DNA of 64,000 bases from positions 1-64,000 of the forward strand of contig JABCPU010000041.1 of assembly GCA_016800925.1 (NCBI GenBank), written 5' to 3'. Origin of the DNA: Suillus spraguei. Taxonomy: Eukaryota; Basidiomycota; Agaricomycetes; Boletales; Suillaceae. The position numbers were made by a program, and so were the translations under genes. Below the pieces are notes generated by a model. That model saw nothing but the letters and a program-made list of their open reading frames with translations. It was not told the origin of the DNA and searched no databases. Below, piece after piece: positions 1 to 12,186 of this stretch; within the stretch, counting starts at the first letter, position 1; each line of letters opens with the position of its first letter.

Positions 1-1520
1 CCGAAGATAGAGTCGGAGATATAGACTATAGGAATCAATCCCAAGTCTCGGAAGATGACTTTGAGCAGAAAGTGACTCAAGTCTGAAGGAAGCGGAATGA
101 GCAGAATCTAAGATGATATTCAAACTTGTTACGACCATGCAAAACCAGAGATTAGTAAGAAGTCCTGGTCTTACATGGGGTTGTACCGGAGGGTTGTAAG
201 TCAAAGGGACTTGGCCTCAGCTCGTACGCTGTGCCCCTTACCCGAGTATGTGCCCTTAATTTTGGATGAAGTCCAAGGGAGAGTTCTGGTGAAGTCCGGA
301 TGGAGGGTCCGGACGAACTCTAAGGCAGGATAGCTCGACAGAGCTCCGATGGACTTCCAGATGGGCGCAGGAATGTGCCGGAACTATTTCTGGAAGGTAG
401 GGAGTAATGGTAACACTACTGGAACAAGCTCCAAGTAGAACAGATGAAGGATGGACCGCTGGACAAAGTTCAGGCAGGATAAGAGCAGAGCTCCGCAGGG
501 AAAGATGATCCATAGATGTCAGAGGATAGGATAGGATGGATCCAGAGGACTAGGGGTCCGAAGGTCCGGAGCTCAGAGGAGCAGAGGAGCAGAGGAGTGG
601 AGGAGTGGAGGAGCAGAGGAGCAGAGGAGCGGATGAATGGAGGAGCGGATGATCAGATGAGCATAGCTCTGTGAATCTTAGGGGAAGTGTTGGCTACTAG
701 AGAGGAGTAGGTCCGGATATGGTGTAGAGATAGTATAGACTACTCCGGACAAGGTCCGGAATAGAAACAGACAGTATAAGACTACCAAAGGTAGAGTCGG
801 AGGTGAAACAGATAATAGACGGAGATGGACGAAGTCCGAAAAGATTATAGGACATAGGATCAAAGCTCCGGCCTAGGGAGTGATCCCATAGGCCTGAGTT
901 GGAAGCTTACAAGGGCCGGAGCCCAAGTGTAAGAATGGAGACGGAGTTATATAGACATGATAACAGGATACAGAGTAATCAAAGGAATATACAGAAGTAG
1001 GAACAATGAATCAGACTGAGGTCTGCAGGAGTTGTACTACAAGTTTATATACTGTAGGTAGCATGCCGGAAGGCAAGTAAGGATAGTCCAAGGCTATGTT
1101 TGAGGCATTGCAGAACACAAGGCTATGAACTCGGAAATAAGACTTGTACAAAATATCTTATCAAGACGGAAGTCAAGATAGCCGAAAGCTAGAGGTGCAG
1201 AGATAACCGAAAGCCGGACACAGGTATTAACCTAAAAGGAGTAACGCGCAGGTGCGCAGGAATAGTTTCGGATATGAGCATGGATCGGATATGGACACGG
1301 ATCGGATATGGACATGGATCAGATGAGTGGATCAGATCGGATGGATGGACTGAGTCGGATATGGATATGGATTAGATATGGATGGATGTTGATTGGGTGT
1401 CCAGATGTCCATGGATCAGACCTGAATGTATGGTATATGACAGAACTAAGGTTCTACAGAGATCTACAAGTGGTTTATATATGGTAAGTATCTAAGACGG
1501 ATAATCAACAAGTCCGGTGT
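1..1520 (-). mobile_element. Family B LTR remnant, interrupted by an A LTR
   Basis: Bases 1-126 and 1443-1520 together match, in reverse complement, the middle of the family B LTR of the element at 10080. The piece is cut by the window edge on one side and stops abruptly near 1520 on the other, where unrelated sequence begins. It is the host sequence into which the A LTR at 127-1442 inserted. Confidence 0.75.
127..1442 (-). mobile_element. Solo LTR, family A
   Basis: Reverse complement of the LTR at 3969-5738, running from TGTTACGACC to ATATGACA. The flanks are AAACT (122-126) and GAACT (1443-1447). The B LTR at this point reads TTCGAACT, so this is a 5-bp target duplication with one G-to-A change at a CpG. 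No internal sequence is left, so it is a solo LTR. It carries about ten copies of the 8-bp repeat that is expanded in the copy at 3969. Confidence 0.85.
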
Positions 1521-2016
1521 CACGAACAAACTCACGCTGAGCTTGAAATGGCACATTTTTGTATAGGTGTCACACAGCAATCATTATCCTTACCCTTCGG
1601 CTTCACCATCCTACTTTACCATGCGTTTACCCCTATCTAATGGTATCGTTCTGCACTCTGGAAGCCTCATCACAGCTTAACGGCTGTACTACGGCAACTT
1701 TCCCATGAAGCGGTGATCTTCAGCAATCTCCACGAACCCATTAGGCATCCACAAGCAAGATTCACCGTCTGTCCTATGTCCATCCAGTCTCGCCGGTATG
1801 TGATGTTTTGTAAACTGTAGTGCAGTCTTATTACATGTCTGCTGCGTGTTAATCCTATCCCTTCCGTTTCTGTAGCTATTCCTTTCATATAAAATTCCTA
1901 GGTACCCGTACTCTTTCCACACTTCCCTCCTATAGTACACACAGTACTTAGGAATAGTCACCACTACTGTCACTACGAAATAAAGTCCTTTACTGAAGTC
2001 ACGGTTTCCTTAAGAA
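1521..2016. other. Unassigned segment with one weak ORF
   Basis: This stretch matches none of the four LTR families. A minus-strand reading frame of 94 codons lies at 1689-1973. It has no domain I recognise and could be a fragment of another mobile element. The junction at 1520 starts with TGTCACGAAC, which may be an element end, but no partner end was found. Confidence 0.3.
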
Positions 2017-2522
2017 TTGCTTTACTGCTGCATGCACCACCGCTCTTTACCGCTTTCCCACACTTCACTGCTAGCGCTACTGCTTTCCCACACTTCACCG
2101 CTAGCGCTACTGCTTTCTCATGCTTCACCGCTACACTACCGCTTGTTTTACCACAGAAGTTACCATGCTTACCGCAGAAGTTCCCATGCTTACCGCAGAA
2201 GTTCCCACGCTTACCGCAGTTTTACCGCTCGTACTACTGCAGTTTTACTGTTCATGCTACCGCTTGCCTACTGCATTCCCACGCTTACCGCTAGTTTTAC
2301 CGCAAGTTTCCCATGGACCGGAGGTCACCACTAGCATCTTGCTACCTCCGACAGCATTCTCACACCACAGGTTAGGCATTATTGAACTATACTAACTTAG
2401 CATTCTCTTTAGGGTCGAACGTTCTTGCCTTCGCAAGTGAAGCAGACTAGGTAGAGCGCAAGACTCGCATACTAGTTTAGGCCGTGGTTCATCTACAGCC
2501 CAGGCTAGATTGTATCTTTACA
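2017..2522 (+). mobile_element. 3' end of a family C element
   Basis: Resembles 40000-40364: a low-complexity run built on TTACCGC/TTCCCAC words, then the family C LTR terminus ending in GTATCTTTACA. The 105-codon ORF here follows the repeated words (HAYRRSS repeats) and is not taken as a gene. Confidence 0.6.
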
Positions 2523-2524
2523 CC

Positions 2525-3968
2525 GCGTCCACATAGCTCCATTTGGTGTGTAGTTTGTACATGACCATTTATCACTGATTACATGGCAAGTCTTATTACA
2601 TATTGCCTCATGCCACAGCTGCCTTGTGCTACGTTTACATATGGCGGTTACTACACTCGAGCACTACTGATCTTGCCTAACACATCCTGAGTACATACAA
2701 TATAGGATATAAGCACCACTGTAAAGATACAACCTAACCTGGGCTGTAGATAAACTACCTTCTAAGTTAGTATGTGAGTCTTGCGCTCCGTCTAGTCTGC
2801 TTCACTTGTGAAAACAAGAGCGTTCCACCCTAAAGGGGGATGCCTATTAGTATGGTCAAGTTCAGGTCAAACTTATGTGTGAATGAAGTGTCGTGGTCAG
2901 TGGTAAGTTGCTGCGGTCAGCGATGAAACCACCGGAACTAGTGTCATGTGTAGCGGTGCTACCGTGGTCAAGATATGGTCAGTAACAGTTGCGTCGAGCG
3001 AGCGATGTCGAGTGGTGATATCAGCGGTAGTGGTAAGGTTGCAAGCAGTGCAATGAAACAGTAATGAAGGCCACAGTACTTTCAGCGGTGCATGAGAAGT
3101 TCAATCAAAATAACAATCAAAAGTCCAGCGGTATGCCAGCAGTAACAGAGAACGAGCGTGATAGATTAACGAGTGATAAGGAAACAATAATGAACATAAA
3201 ACAAACAACGCACTAAATGGAGCTATGTGGACACGGCAAGGACATGGGAGGACATCGGTACATGGAACAAGGTGCAGTAGTCGGTATGGTGTGCGGTAAG
3301 TGTGGGATGCTGCCAGTAATGCTAAAGGAGCAAGACGGCCATGGACAAGTGGTAACTCCTATAGATGTGAGACAAGTGTCAAAAGATAGGTTTTAAGCCC
3401 AGCGCCAATATGTTTGTTACACCGCATACCCTGCATGATACAGTACCTCATTTTCACCATACTATAGGTCAGGATTAGTGTCTAGCTCTGGATCTACCCA
3501 GTAGTAGACTTAGTCTTTAAAGTTTCTTTACCGCTCATTAATCTATATTGCTCATTCACTGTTACTGCTGGATTCTTGACCCCTATTTTGACTGGACTTC
3601 ACGCTCACTGCTACTTTACCACTGAAAGTACTGCAGCTTTCTTTACTGTTTCTTTGCACCACTCGCATCTTACTGCTACCACTGATATCATCACTCATCA
3701 CTGCTCGCTCGACGACACTGTTACTGACATTGTTTCAATGGTGCTAGTACCGCTACTTACCATGCTAGTTCCTGCGGCATCATCGCTAGCTGCAGCAGCT
3801 TACCGCTGACTACGATGCCACATTCACTCACTGGTTTGACTTGGATTAGACTATACTAACAGGCATCCCCCTTTAGGGTCGAATACTCTTGTTTGACAAG
3901 TGAAGCAGATTAGATGGAGCGCAAGACCACACATACTAACTTAGGAGGTAGTTTATCTACAGCCCAGG
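2525..3968 (+). mobile_element. Family C LTR fragment, split by a nested C LTR
   Basis: 2525-2719 and 3422-3968 match consecutive parts of the C LTR at 24295-25162. The 5' part is missing. The 3' part is cut at CAGCCCAGG by the A LTR that starts at 3969. A second C LTR in the opposite direction sits at 2720-3421. Confidence 0.7.
2720..3421 (-). mobile_element. Solo LTR, family C, nested in another C LTR
   Basis: Runs from TGTAAAGATACAACC to ATGTTTGTTACA, the reverse complement of the family C ends. The flanks CCAC (left) and CCGC (right) both derive from the interrupted GCACCGCATACC of the outer LTR. This suggests a short target duplication with one CpG transition; the exact length (4 or 5 bp) is unclear because the LTR ends in A. 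Confidence 0.7.
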
Positions 3969-5738
3969 TGTCATATACCGTACATTCAGGTCTGATCCAT
4001 GGACATCTGGACACCCAATCAACATCCATCCATATCTAATCCATATCCATATCCGACTCAGTCCATCCATCCGATCTGATCCACTCATCTGATCCATGTC
4101 CATATCCGATCCGTGTCCATATCCGATCCATGCTCATATCCGAAACTATTCCCGCGCACCTGCGCGTTACTCCTTTTAGGTTAATACCTGTGTCCGGCTT
4201 TCGGTTATCTCTGCACCTCTAGCTTTCGGCTATCTTGACTTCCGTCTTGATAAGATATTTTGTACAAGTCTTATTTCCGAGTTCATAGCCTTGTGTTCTG
4301 CAATGCCTCAAACATAGCCTTGGACTATCCTTACTTGCCTTCCGGCATGCTACCTACAGTATATAAACTTGTAGTACAACTCCTGCAGACCTCAGTCTGA
4401 TTCATTGTTCCTACTTCTGTATATTCCTTTGATTACTCTGTATCCTGTTATCATGTCTATATAACTCCGTCTCTGTTCTTGCACTTGGGCTCCGGCCCTT
4501 GTAAGCTTCCAACTCAGGCCTATGGGATCACTCCCTAGGCCGGAGCTTTGATCCTATGTCCTATAATCTTTTCGGACTTCGTCCATCTCCGTCTATCATC
4601 TGTTTCACCTCCAACTCTACCTTTGGTAGTCTTATACTGTCTGTTTCTATTCCGGACCTTGTCCAGAGTAGTCTATACTATCTCTACACCATATCCGGAC
4701 CTACTCCTCTCTAGTAGCCAACACTTCCTCTAAGATCCACAGAGCTATGCTCATCCGATCATTCCCGCTCCTCCGCTCCTCCGCTCCTCCGCTCCTCCGC
4801 TCCTCCGCTCCTCCGCTCCTCCGCTCCTCCGCTCCTCCGCTCCTCCGCTCCTCCGCTCCTCCGCTCCTCCGCTCCCCCTCCGCTCCTCCGCTCCTCCGCT
4901 CCTCCGCTCCTCCGCTCCTCCGCTCCTCCGCTCCTCCGCTCCTCCGCTCCTCCGCTCCTCCGCTCCTCCGCTCCTCCGCTCCTCCGCTCCTCCGCTCCTC
5001 CGCTCCTCCGCTCCTCCGCTCCTCCGCTCCTCCGCTCCTCCGCTCCTCCGCTCCTCCGCTCCTCCGCTCCTCCGCTCCTCCGCTCCTCCGCTCCTCCCGC
5101 TCCTCCGCTCCTCCGCTCCTCCGCTCCTCCGCTCCTCCGCTCCTCCGCTCCTCCGCTCCTCCGCTCCTCCGCTCCTCCGCCCCCCTCCTCCGCTCCTCCG
5201 CTCCTCCGCTCCTCCGCTCCTCCGCTCCTCCGCTCCTCCGCTCCTCCCGCTCCTCCGCTCCTCCGCTCCTCCGCTCCTCCGCTCCTCCGAGCTCCGGACC
5301 TTCGGACCCCTAGTCCTTCGGATCCATCCTATCCTATCCTCTGACATCTATGGATCATCTTTCCCTCCGGAGCTCTGCTCCTATCCTGCCCTGGACTTTG
5401 TCCAGCGGTCCATCCTTCATCCGTTCTACTTGGAGCTTGTTCCAGTAGTGTTACCATTACTCCCTACCTTCCGGAAATAGTTCCGGCGCATTCCCACGCT
5501 CATCCGGAAGTCCATCGGAGCTCTGTCGAGCTATCCTGCCTTAGAGTTCGTCCGGACCCTCCATCCGGACTTCACCAGAACTCTCCCTTGGACTTCATCC
5601 AAAATTAAGGGCACATACTCAGGTAAGGGGCACAGCGTACGAGCTGAGGCCAAGCCCCTTTGACTTTACAACCCTCCAGTACAACCCCATGTAAGACCAG
5701 GACTTCTTACTAATCTCTGGTTTTGCATGGTCGTAACA
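3969..5738 (+). mobile_element. Family A LTR, probably a 5' LTR
   Basis: Starts TGTCATATACCGTAC and ends CATGGTCGTAACA. It is about 450 bp longer than the copy at 127-1442, because an 8-bp repeat is expanded at 4767-5288. The left flank is CCAGG from the C LTR. The right flank is not, so this is not a clean solo LTR but the 5' LTR of an element whose interior follows. Near its 3' end it shares with family B the block GGGGCACAG(C/T)GTACGA(G/A)CTGAGG. Confidence 0.8.
4767..5288 (+). repeat. 8-bp minisatellite GCTCCTCC, about 65 copies
   Basis: Near-perfect tandem array of GCTCCTCC within the A LTR, broken by a few slips (CCCTCC near 4873, CTCCCGC near 5096 and 5246, CGCCCCCC near 5180). The unit lacks stop codons, so both strands show long ORFs (RSSAPPLL and GGAEERRS repeats) that are artefacts. 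The other A LTRs have only about 6-10 degenerate copies. Confidence 0.95.
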
Positions 5739-6232
5739 GTTGAATCAGACTCACACCTTACCGAGTATACTGTTCCGTACTATTTCCTATCCTGACCCTT
5801 GAGACCTGAGACTTTCCATTGTCCGGATCCGACCCCTATCTCTCGGAACTATAACCACCACTCTCAACTCCTCCATTTTCCCAACTCCGGATGTCCGCTT
5901 ACATTTCCGGTCTTATCTGGTTGCCACTCGCTCATACTTCTGGCTCCAGTCTTGTCCTTAGATTTCCGGATTTGTTTGGACGCATACTCCTCCGTTTTCC
6001 GGCTCTGGTTAGCCACCGAAAACTCCGGATCCATCCAGACTTGTTTTCCATCCTCCGACCCACCATTTCCATCCCAGATGCTCCGCTGTTGTTTCCACTT
6101 CAGTGCGAGGCGAACTCCGTCACCCTTTCCATCAAGTACGACACCCCATACTCTTAAAATCCGAAATCTCATCCTTCTGGCTCACTATGGCTTGATCCTC
6201 CGCCTATGTGTTGCCTTGGAACTGGCAAAGTC

Positions 6233-6715
6233 ACCTCCGGAATGTTTCATCATTCACCTCCTTCGGATTCTCCTCGTGCCACTCAGAAATACTACTTGCA
6301 TGCCCGCTTATGATCCGTTGATCAGTTGGGTTCATACAGACATCCTTTTCAAGTGCTACTATCGGAAATACCTTAGATCCCTAACATCCGCATTTTTGCG
6401 GTACCCCTATCTCCTAACTAGCCATGTTTCCAGCTGGATGATGCCCAGCCCACATCCGGTTCATTTCCGATCCTCCTATCCGGTTTCATTTCCAGTGTTC
6501 ATTTCCGATCTGCCATCCACAGTCCTCCAATCCAGTTTCATGTCCATCCGACCATCTGGTCATCCGGAATGTTTATCATTCACCTCCCTTTGGATTCTCC
6601 ATGTGCCACTCCGAATACTACTTGCATACCCACTTATGATCCATTGATCAGCCGGGTTTTATGCAGACATCTTCTTCAAGTGCTACTATCGGAAATGCCT
6701 TAGACCTCCGACGTT
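6233..6715 (+). repeat. Direct repeat of about 160 bp
   Basis: 6233-6400 and 6560-6715 are recognisably the same sequence. Both contain GGAATGTTT, ATACTACTTGCAT, CTTATGATCC and CAAGTGCTACTATCGGAAAT in the same order. This is a local duplication inside the A interior. Confidence 0.8.
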
Positions 6716-7299
6716 TCCACATCCGGTTCATTTCCGGTCCTCCGATCTGTTTTCATTTCCGGAGTTTCATCTCCGACCCTCTGTCCCCTGTTTCCGATCC
6801 GGTTTTCTTTCCGGAACTCTGTTACCCAGCATTCACCTTGTATTGGTTTGCACTACTCTCCCTGATAAAGAACTCTGTCCTTCGTAATGGTTTTCTGCAG
6901 GTGTTCGGGTTGTGTATTTCCTCTGACAATGGCCCCGCTTGGGTCCCCATCCGTAATGCCTGCACGATATCCCACCTCCGGATCCGAAAAGTCCGGTCTT
7001 ATCATTGCTCTGGCATCTTCCACTCTCCATCCTTTGTACCTAGATGGTATTCCGTCCTCTGTCCTCAAATGTCCGAACCTTATGTTTGGTTTCCGGCATC
7101 TCTCGACCCTCTTCTGTCCTGCCTAGATGGTAGTACCTCCCTCCAAATTCAAAATCCAAACCCCTGTCATCCGTCCTTCCAGCACTTCTGACATCCTCCA
7201 TCCATGTCCAAGATGTTATTTCCACCTTTGGTTTCACCAGTCCGAAGCCAATTGTTGCCCTTCCATCATCGCCTAACATTTTACCACTAACTGGATACT

Positions 7300-7365
7300 C
7301 TCTGCTGATTCTCTCTCAACATTGGGAATGTCTCCCTAAAGGGGGGATAGGTACTCCACCTTCCG
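7300..7365 (+). pseudogene. Remnant of Gypsy pol (RNase H-integrase linker)
   Basis: A reading with ADSLS near the start, followed by CCCTAAAGGGGGGATA, resembles the motif [19 protein letters not shown] that B1 encodes at 14340-14395. Surrounding frames are broken. Too short to classify further. Confidence 0.4.
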
Positions 7366-8930
7366 CTCCGTACCAGGCAACTCCATGACCATCTTCTGGC
7401 TCTGTCATCCACCTCCATGTTTCCAACACTTCATACACCAACTGCACTTCGAACATATGCTAAAAGCTCGGACAACCTCTGGTATCAATTATCGGTCTAG
7501 TGAAGTACTCCATATCATCCTCCGTACCTCTCAGCTTCTCCAACCTTTGTTGTACCTTCATCCGAAGCCTCATCCGTAACTTTCCCGCGCTATGTCCGGT
7601 CACATCCGAACCCATCGATGCACTCTTCCATGTCCAGATGCACCTTACTGTGTTATGGAAACCTTTGGATTCGCTTGGGAATTATTGTAGCAAGGATATG
7701 TACTCCACAATGAGCCATCCATCATTGACTGTGTCTTGACCTCCGCACTTCCGGTCTCCTGTCATCCGAAACTTCGGAGCAGGTCTCTCATGCTCTCCGA
7801 CAGTAGTATCTGGAAAGAACACCACTCCATTCCTCCATCGGTCCTTGACCATCCTTTCGTCCCTCTGTCCGAATCAGCACAACCCTATCTTCTGCCATCC
7901 TCTGAATCTTCCTCGCCTATACACCTCCGGAGTTTTGTAGCTTCGTATCTCCAGCAACTTCCTTCACAAGAGGCTCCCACCCATACATCCAACTCACCCC
8001 TAGTCATCCTCGGACGTCTTCATTTCAGAATGGATCTGTTTTCACTTCCACCGCTGCTACCACTTCTGCTCCATCGTGATTTCTGGACTCACTCACCCTC
8101 TATCGAAGTGCCTTCTCTAGCATCCCCTCCGGATCCGAGAACTCACTGGTGTACCTCCGGAGTTTTTAGTATCAGCTGTCCAATCCACTTTGTTGATGTC
8201 CATGACTTATATCCACGCCATCATCCGCCTTCCAATCCATCCAATTGATATCCATGACTTCCGTATCCATTCCACTCTGTCCTGCCCATCCGTGTACCTC
8301 TGGATCTCAGATTTCCGTTCCCTCTGGCAGCCTCGGTTCATGAAGGCTAGCATGTCCATCCCTAATCCACTCCACCTCCGACATCTACCATTCTCCTCAT
8401 CTGCACCACCAATCTGACTCTTCCAATTCCCTGTCTTTCGGAAATCCAAAATCCGATGCTCCCCTTAGAAAATCCGAAATATTCCGGACCTCATATGCTG
8501 ACATCCGGCCCACCATATCCTATCCGGAAATCCAATAGCACTTCCAGAGTTACTACGAGAAATCTTCGGATCTATCAGCATTTTTGATGAAGATGCAACG
8601 CAATCGCGTTTCCACCCATTTCTGATCCCCATGTCAATTCTGTGTTGCCTTCCACTCCACCCTCCGAATCTCCGGACCCACTGTGATCATCGGAACCTCC
8701 AAGTACCTTCGGAAGTTTCACTGGAACACTAGAGTTGTCAATACTTTTCCATAGAGCAACACAAACTCATTTCTGCAAAATCCGCAATCTCCAATCTGCA
8801 ATCCATTTGTCCCAACCTCTGTTCCACTCAGCTCCTCCGATATCCGTTCCACTTCTCCTTATATCCGTCCCAGTACTCCTATAGGTATCATTGGTCATCA
8901 GTCAGTTCACTCCGAAATCCCTCAGACCTA

Positions 8931-9030
8931 TATCCAGACTCCCTTAGTCGCCATTGGGATGTCTCCCTAAAAAGGGGGATAAGGACTCCACTCGAGTCAT
9001 TCAAAACAATCTCCGGCCTGTATTTCCCAC
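8931..9030 (+). pseudogene. Second remnant of Gypsy pol (RNase H-integrase linker)
   Basis: One frame reads PDSLSRHWDVS and, after a one-base shift, KKGDKD followed by NNLRPVF. This matches the order [18 protein letters not shown]...NPHNLRPIF of B1. It shows that the A interior descends from a pol-coding element. That the same landmark occurs at 7300 implies duplication or two merged elements. Confidence 0.55.
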
Positions 9031-10079
9031 TCATCACAGCTCGCTCCATCCATCCGAGTCACTATTTTGTGCCTTTCCGAAATCAACTCTCGCCGTATAG
9101 TCTTGCACCAATCTCCTCCAATCTGGTGCCTATGGAACACTTGTCATAGACCCTGGCATGTTCCATTATCAATATCCGAACTCACTATGAGTTACTCTGA
9201 CTGATTGGATCCTGATCCGATACACTCCATCATATCCCATCCGAAACCCTTTGCTCCGACACTTCTTACAGACCCTTGGCATATCCAGCCATTGATCTCC
9301 GAAGCAACTATGAGCCCCTCCAACCATCTCCAACCTGATTCAATGCACTCCACCCTCTGTCATCACCCATCCGAAGCACATCCTTGCTGTCCGATACTTT
9401 CCATACTCCATCATAACCCATCCGAATCCGGTCCGATGGACATTCTGCTATCCCATGCCCTCCACAAATCCGATGTCCGGTGCTTTCCCACGCCATGACC
9501 CCTCACACACGCACATTCTCCAACTCCGGATCACCTGTGAACTCCTTTGCTTCGCTCTGGATTTCCATCTACTTCATCCGTCTATCATAAATCTGCCTCC
9601 CGGACGACATTTTCCACTATCTGCACTATAACCATCAGAGTACTTAGTATCTCCGGACCTATTCCTGCAGAATCCGAGTCTCATCCGAACCACCTCCGGA
9701 CTCAGGGGCTAAATTCCGGATCTCCACTGTCGCACTTATCCTTTAGCCAGCGTTGATTGTCCTAGCTCACAACTCATTCTGAGACATCAGTAGATCCTAT
9801 CCGAACCATGGAAATCATCAGTGCGATGTGCTACCCACTCCATCATCTTCCTAAGTGGAATGTTGCTCCTCCGAGATACCCCTATCACGAGACTTCTGCA
9901 TCACTTCCGGACTCCACATATTTTTGAGATCCAAGTCTCACTGGAATTCCTATGTCACCTACAGAATGAAGTCTCTTGTTCCATGTCCATCCATTCCACC
10001 TCCTGCTGAATCTTTCCATCTCCACCTCTCGCACTCCTCCAGCACTTGTGTACTTCCGCCTCTGCTTGCACAGCCACAT

Positions 10080-10844
10080 TGTCATATACCATACTTCTAA
10101 TCTCAGATCTGATCATATCCGTCCAGATCCGATCGTTTCCATATCCGTCCGGTCCACAGATCCTGTCCAGACCACCCATCCGAATGTACTCACTTCTCGC
10201 ACCTTAACTCCCTGGTGAACATCTGCGTCTATCTCCTTTCGTCATTTCTCCTACTACCGGTACTCCGGCTGTTTATATTTCCGTCCTGTGTTACTGATCC
10301 GTTTCCTGTGTTCATTTCTGATTCATGCTTACTGATCCGCTGTGCAATAACTAATAGACTTCCGTTACACTTCGTACATAGCCCTCGGTCCCGGACTTGC
10401 TAATTATCCGTCTTAGATACTTACTGTATATAAACCACTTGTAGATCTCCGTAGAACCTTAGTTCGAATATCATCTTAGATTCTACTCATTCTGCCTCCT
10501 CCGGACTTAAGCCACTCTCCGCTTTAAGTCACCTTCTGAGACTTAGGATTGACTCCTATAGTCTATACCTCCGACTCTATCTTCGGATAGTCCATCTCCT
10601 TAGTTTCTAGTTAGGAACTCGTTCCGAAACTAGCCTTAATCTCTGTCCTCTCCTTACTTCCGAATTACCTTCGGACGTATTATATCTGAACCTTCGGACA
10701 CCCGGATCCATCACGCAACCCCTTCGGGTCTTCGGACGAATAACTCCTCCCTGAAATAAGGGGCATTACTCGAGAAAGGGGCACAGTGTACGAACTGAGG
10801 CCAAAGCCCTTCGGATCTCTCTACCCTTGAGTACAGTCTTAACA
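10080..10844 (+). repeat. B1 5' LTR
   Basis: 765 bp from TGTCATATACCATAC to GTCTTAACA. It should hold the promoter and the polyadenylation signals. The stretch TACTGTATATAAACC near 10426 is a plausible TATA region. I do not recognise a tRNA primer-binding site in the bases directly after it, so priming may be unusual. Confidence 0.92.
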
Positions 10845-10894
10845 GTATATTCGAACTCAAACCTTTCCGAGTAACTTAGCAACCATCCCATATC

Positions 10895-12186
10895 ATGCCT
10901 CCCCGTAAAGCTCAGAACACACTCCGAGGAGCTGGACTTGGTCCGATCCAACGAGATCCCACACCCATCGTCCAAACTTTTACCAGTTTCTCTCAACGCC
11001 GCGCAAGCATGAGCGACATAGGTCAAAGTATCTCCGCCCGTCAAGCCAGACCGGATCCGATAACACCAACTCGGAACCCGGATAACCCAGACTCCAATTC
11101 GGCCCGACCATTCGCTTTGATGATGAGCTGCGCAGTAACCTACCAGATGATGAAGTTGATGATCTGGACAATGAGGACCTGGATGACGAAGAAGATAAAA
11201 TCCACCTAAACCCTCAGGACCGGGTCCTAGCCCAACTATCCGTAGCCATTAACCACCTCGCTCGCAGTAGCCGTCGCACCCCCACCTCGGATGATAGCAA
11301 AGTCAAAGTCCGTGAGCCAGATACCTTCGATGGGTCCGAACCTCGCAAGCTCCGGGCATTCTTCGTCCAATGTGAGCTCAACTTCCAGAGCAAACCTAGC
11401 GCTTTCCGTTCCGGACGCGCTAAAGTCAATTTCGCCCAATCCTACCTTAAGGGTATGGCTCTCGAGTGGTTTGAACCGGATCTCCTTTCGGACGGATATA
11501 GCAACCGTCCGGACTGGATGGATGACTACTCCGAGTTCATGCTCGAGCTCCAAACCAATTTCGGACCACACGATCCCTCCGGAGACGCAGAGATGCAGTT
11601 AGAACAACTCCACATGCGTGACGGACAACGCATCAACAAGTATGTTGTAGAATTCCAGCGACTTGCCTCCCAAGTACGCGAATGGGGAGACGGAGCCCTA
11701 CGACGCCAATTCTACAATGGACTTCCGGCCCGAATCAAAGATGAGATTAGTCGCATGGGTAAGCCCACTACCCTTTCGGAGTTCAAGACTCTCGCCCAGA
11801 CCATCGACGCCCGTTACTGGGAACGGAGGGGCGAAGTCACCCGAGAGAGTAGAACCACCTCTTCCAATCCTCCCAGGCTGTCAACATCCGACCGGACGAA
11901 CTCCAACTCATCCGGATCCGATACGCCCAAATTCAATAAACCCACATACTCCACAACATCCTCTACCCCGAAAGTTTCGGATCTCCCTAGTGTTGTTGGT
12001 ACAGACGGAAAGCTAACCACCCAGGAGCGTCAGAGACGTTTTGACAAAAAGCTCTGTATGTTCTGCGGCGGACCTGGTCACACTGCCCGGGAATGCACCA
12101 AATCCACTTCGCGCGCTGCCAAAGGCCGCGCCACTGTGCTCACTCCGGAAACGGAACCGGAAGCCTCGGATGAGGCAAAAAATTAG
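10895..12186 (+). CDS. gag: B1 Gag polyprotein (one frameshift)
   Basis: Structural protein that packages element RNA in virus-like particles. The start chosen is the first ATG after the LTR (MPPRKAQN). The frame shifts by one base near 11110, inside an acidic tract, and is then open to the stop at 12184. The central part (DTFDGSEPRKLRAFF, then ALEWFEP) is the usual retrotransposon Gag fold. The end has a CCHC zinc knuckle, CMFCGGPGHTAREC, at about 12055-12096. A TAG stop directly follows the slippery run AAAAAAT, so Pol would be made by -1 frameshifting. Total about 430 residues, typical for fungal chromoviruses. The frameshift at 11110 fits the other single-base deletions in this copy. Confidence 0.88.

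Larger units (their letters stand above)
5739..10079 (+). mobile_element. Degraded Gypsy-type interior behind the A LTR
   Basis: The sequence is rich in TCCGGA words like families A and B. ORFs of up to 282 codons occur (5799-6647) but show no domain. Two spots, 7300-7365 and 8931-9030, keep the signature of the end of Gypsy RNase H and the linker to integrase. I read this as an old, heavily mutated or non-autonomous interior. No 3' A LTR follows; family B1 begins at 10080. Confidence 0.6.

Noticed and set aside
2017..2395. Plus-strand ORFs of 105 and 91 codons
   Set aside because: Low-complexity HAYRRSS and LLLSHTSP repeats from TTACCGC/TTCCCAC words of family C.
3850..3900. Purine-run motif (reverse complement of CCCCCTTTAGGGTC) as a polypurine tract in LTR C
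   Set aside because: It lies within the LTR in antisense and not before the LTR; the likeness to AAAGGGGGA tracts of other elements is probably coincidental.
4747..5347. Two overlapping long ORFs, 188 and 198 codons, on opposite strands
   Set aside because: They are translations of the 8-bp GCTCCTCC array, whose period gives no stops on either strand; no gene evidence.
5799..7191. ORFs of 282 and 176 codons in the A interior
   Set aside because: No domain, composition dictated by TCCGGA words, and the region contains direct repeats and broken pol remnants.
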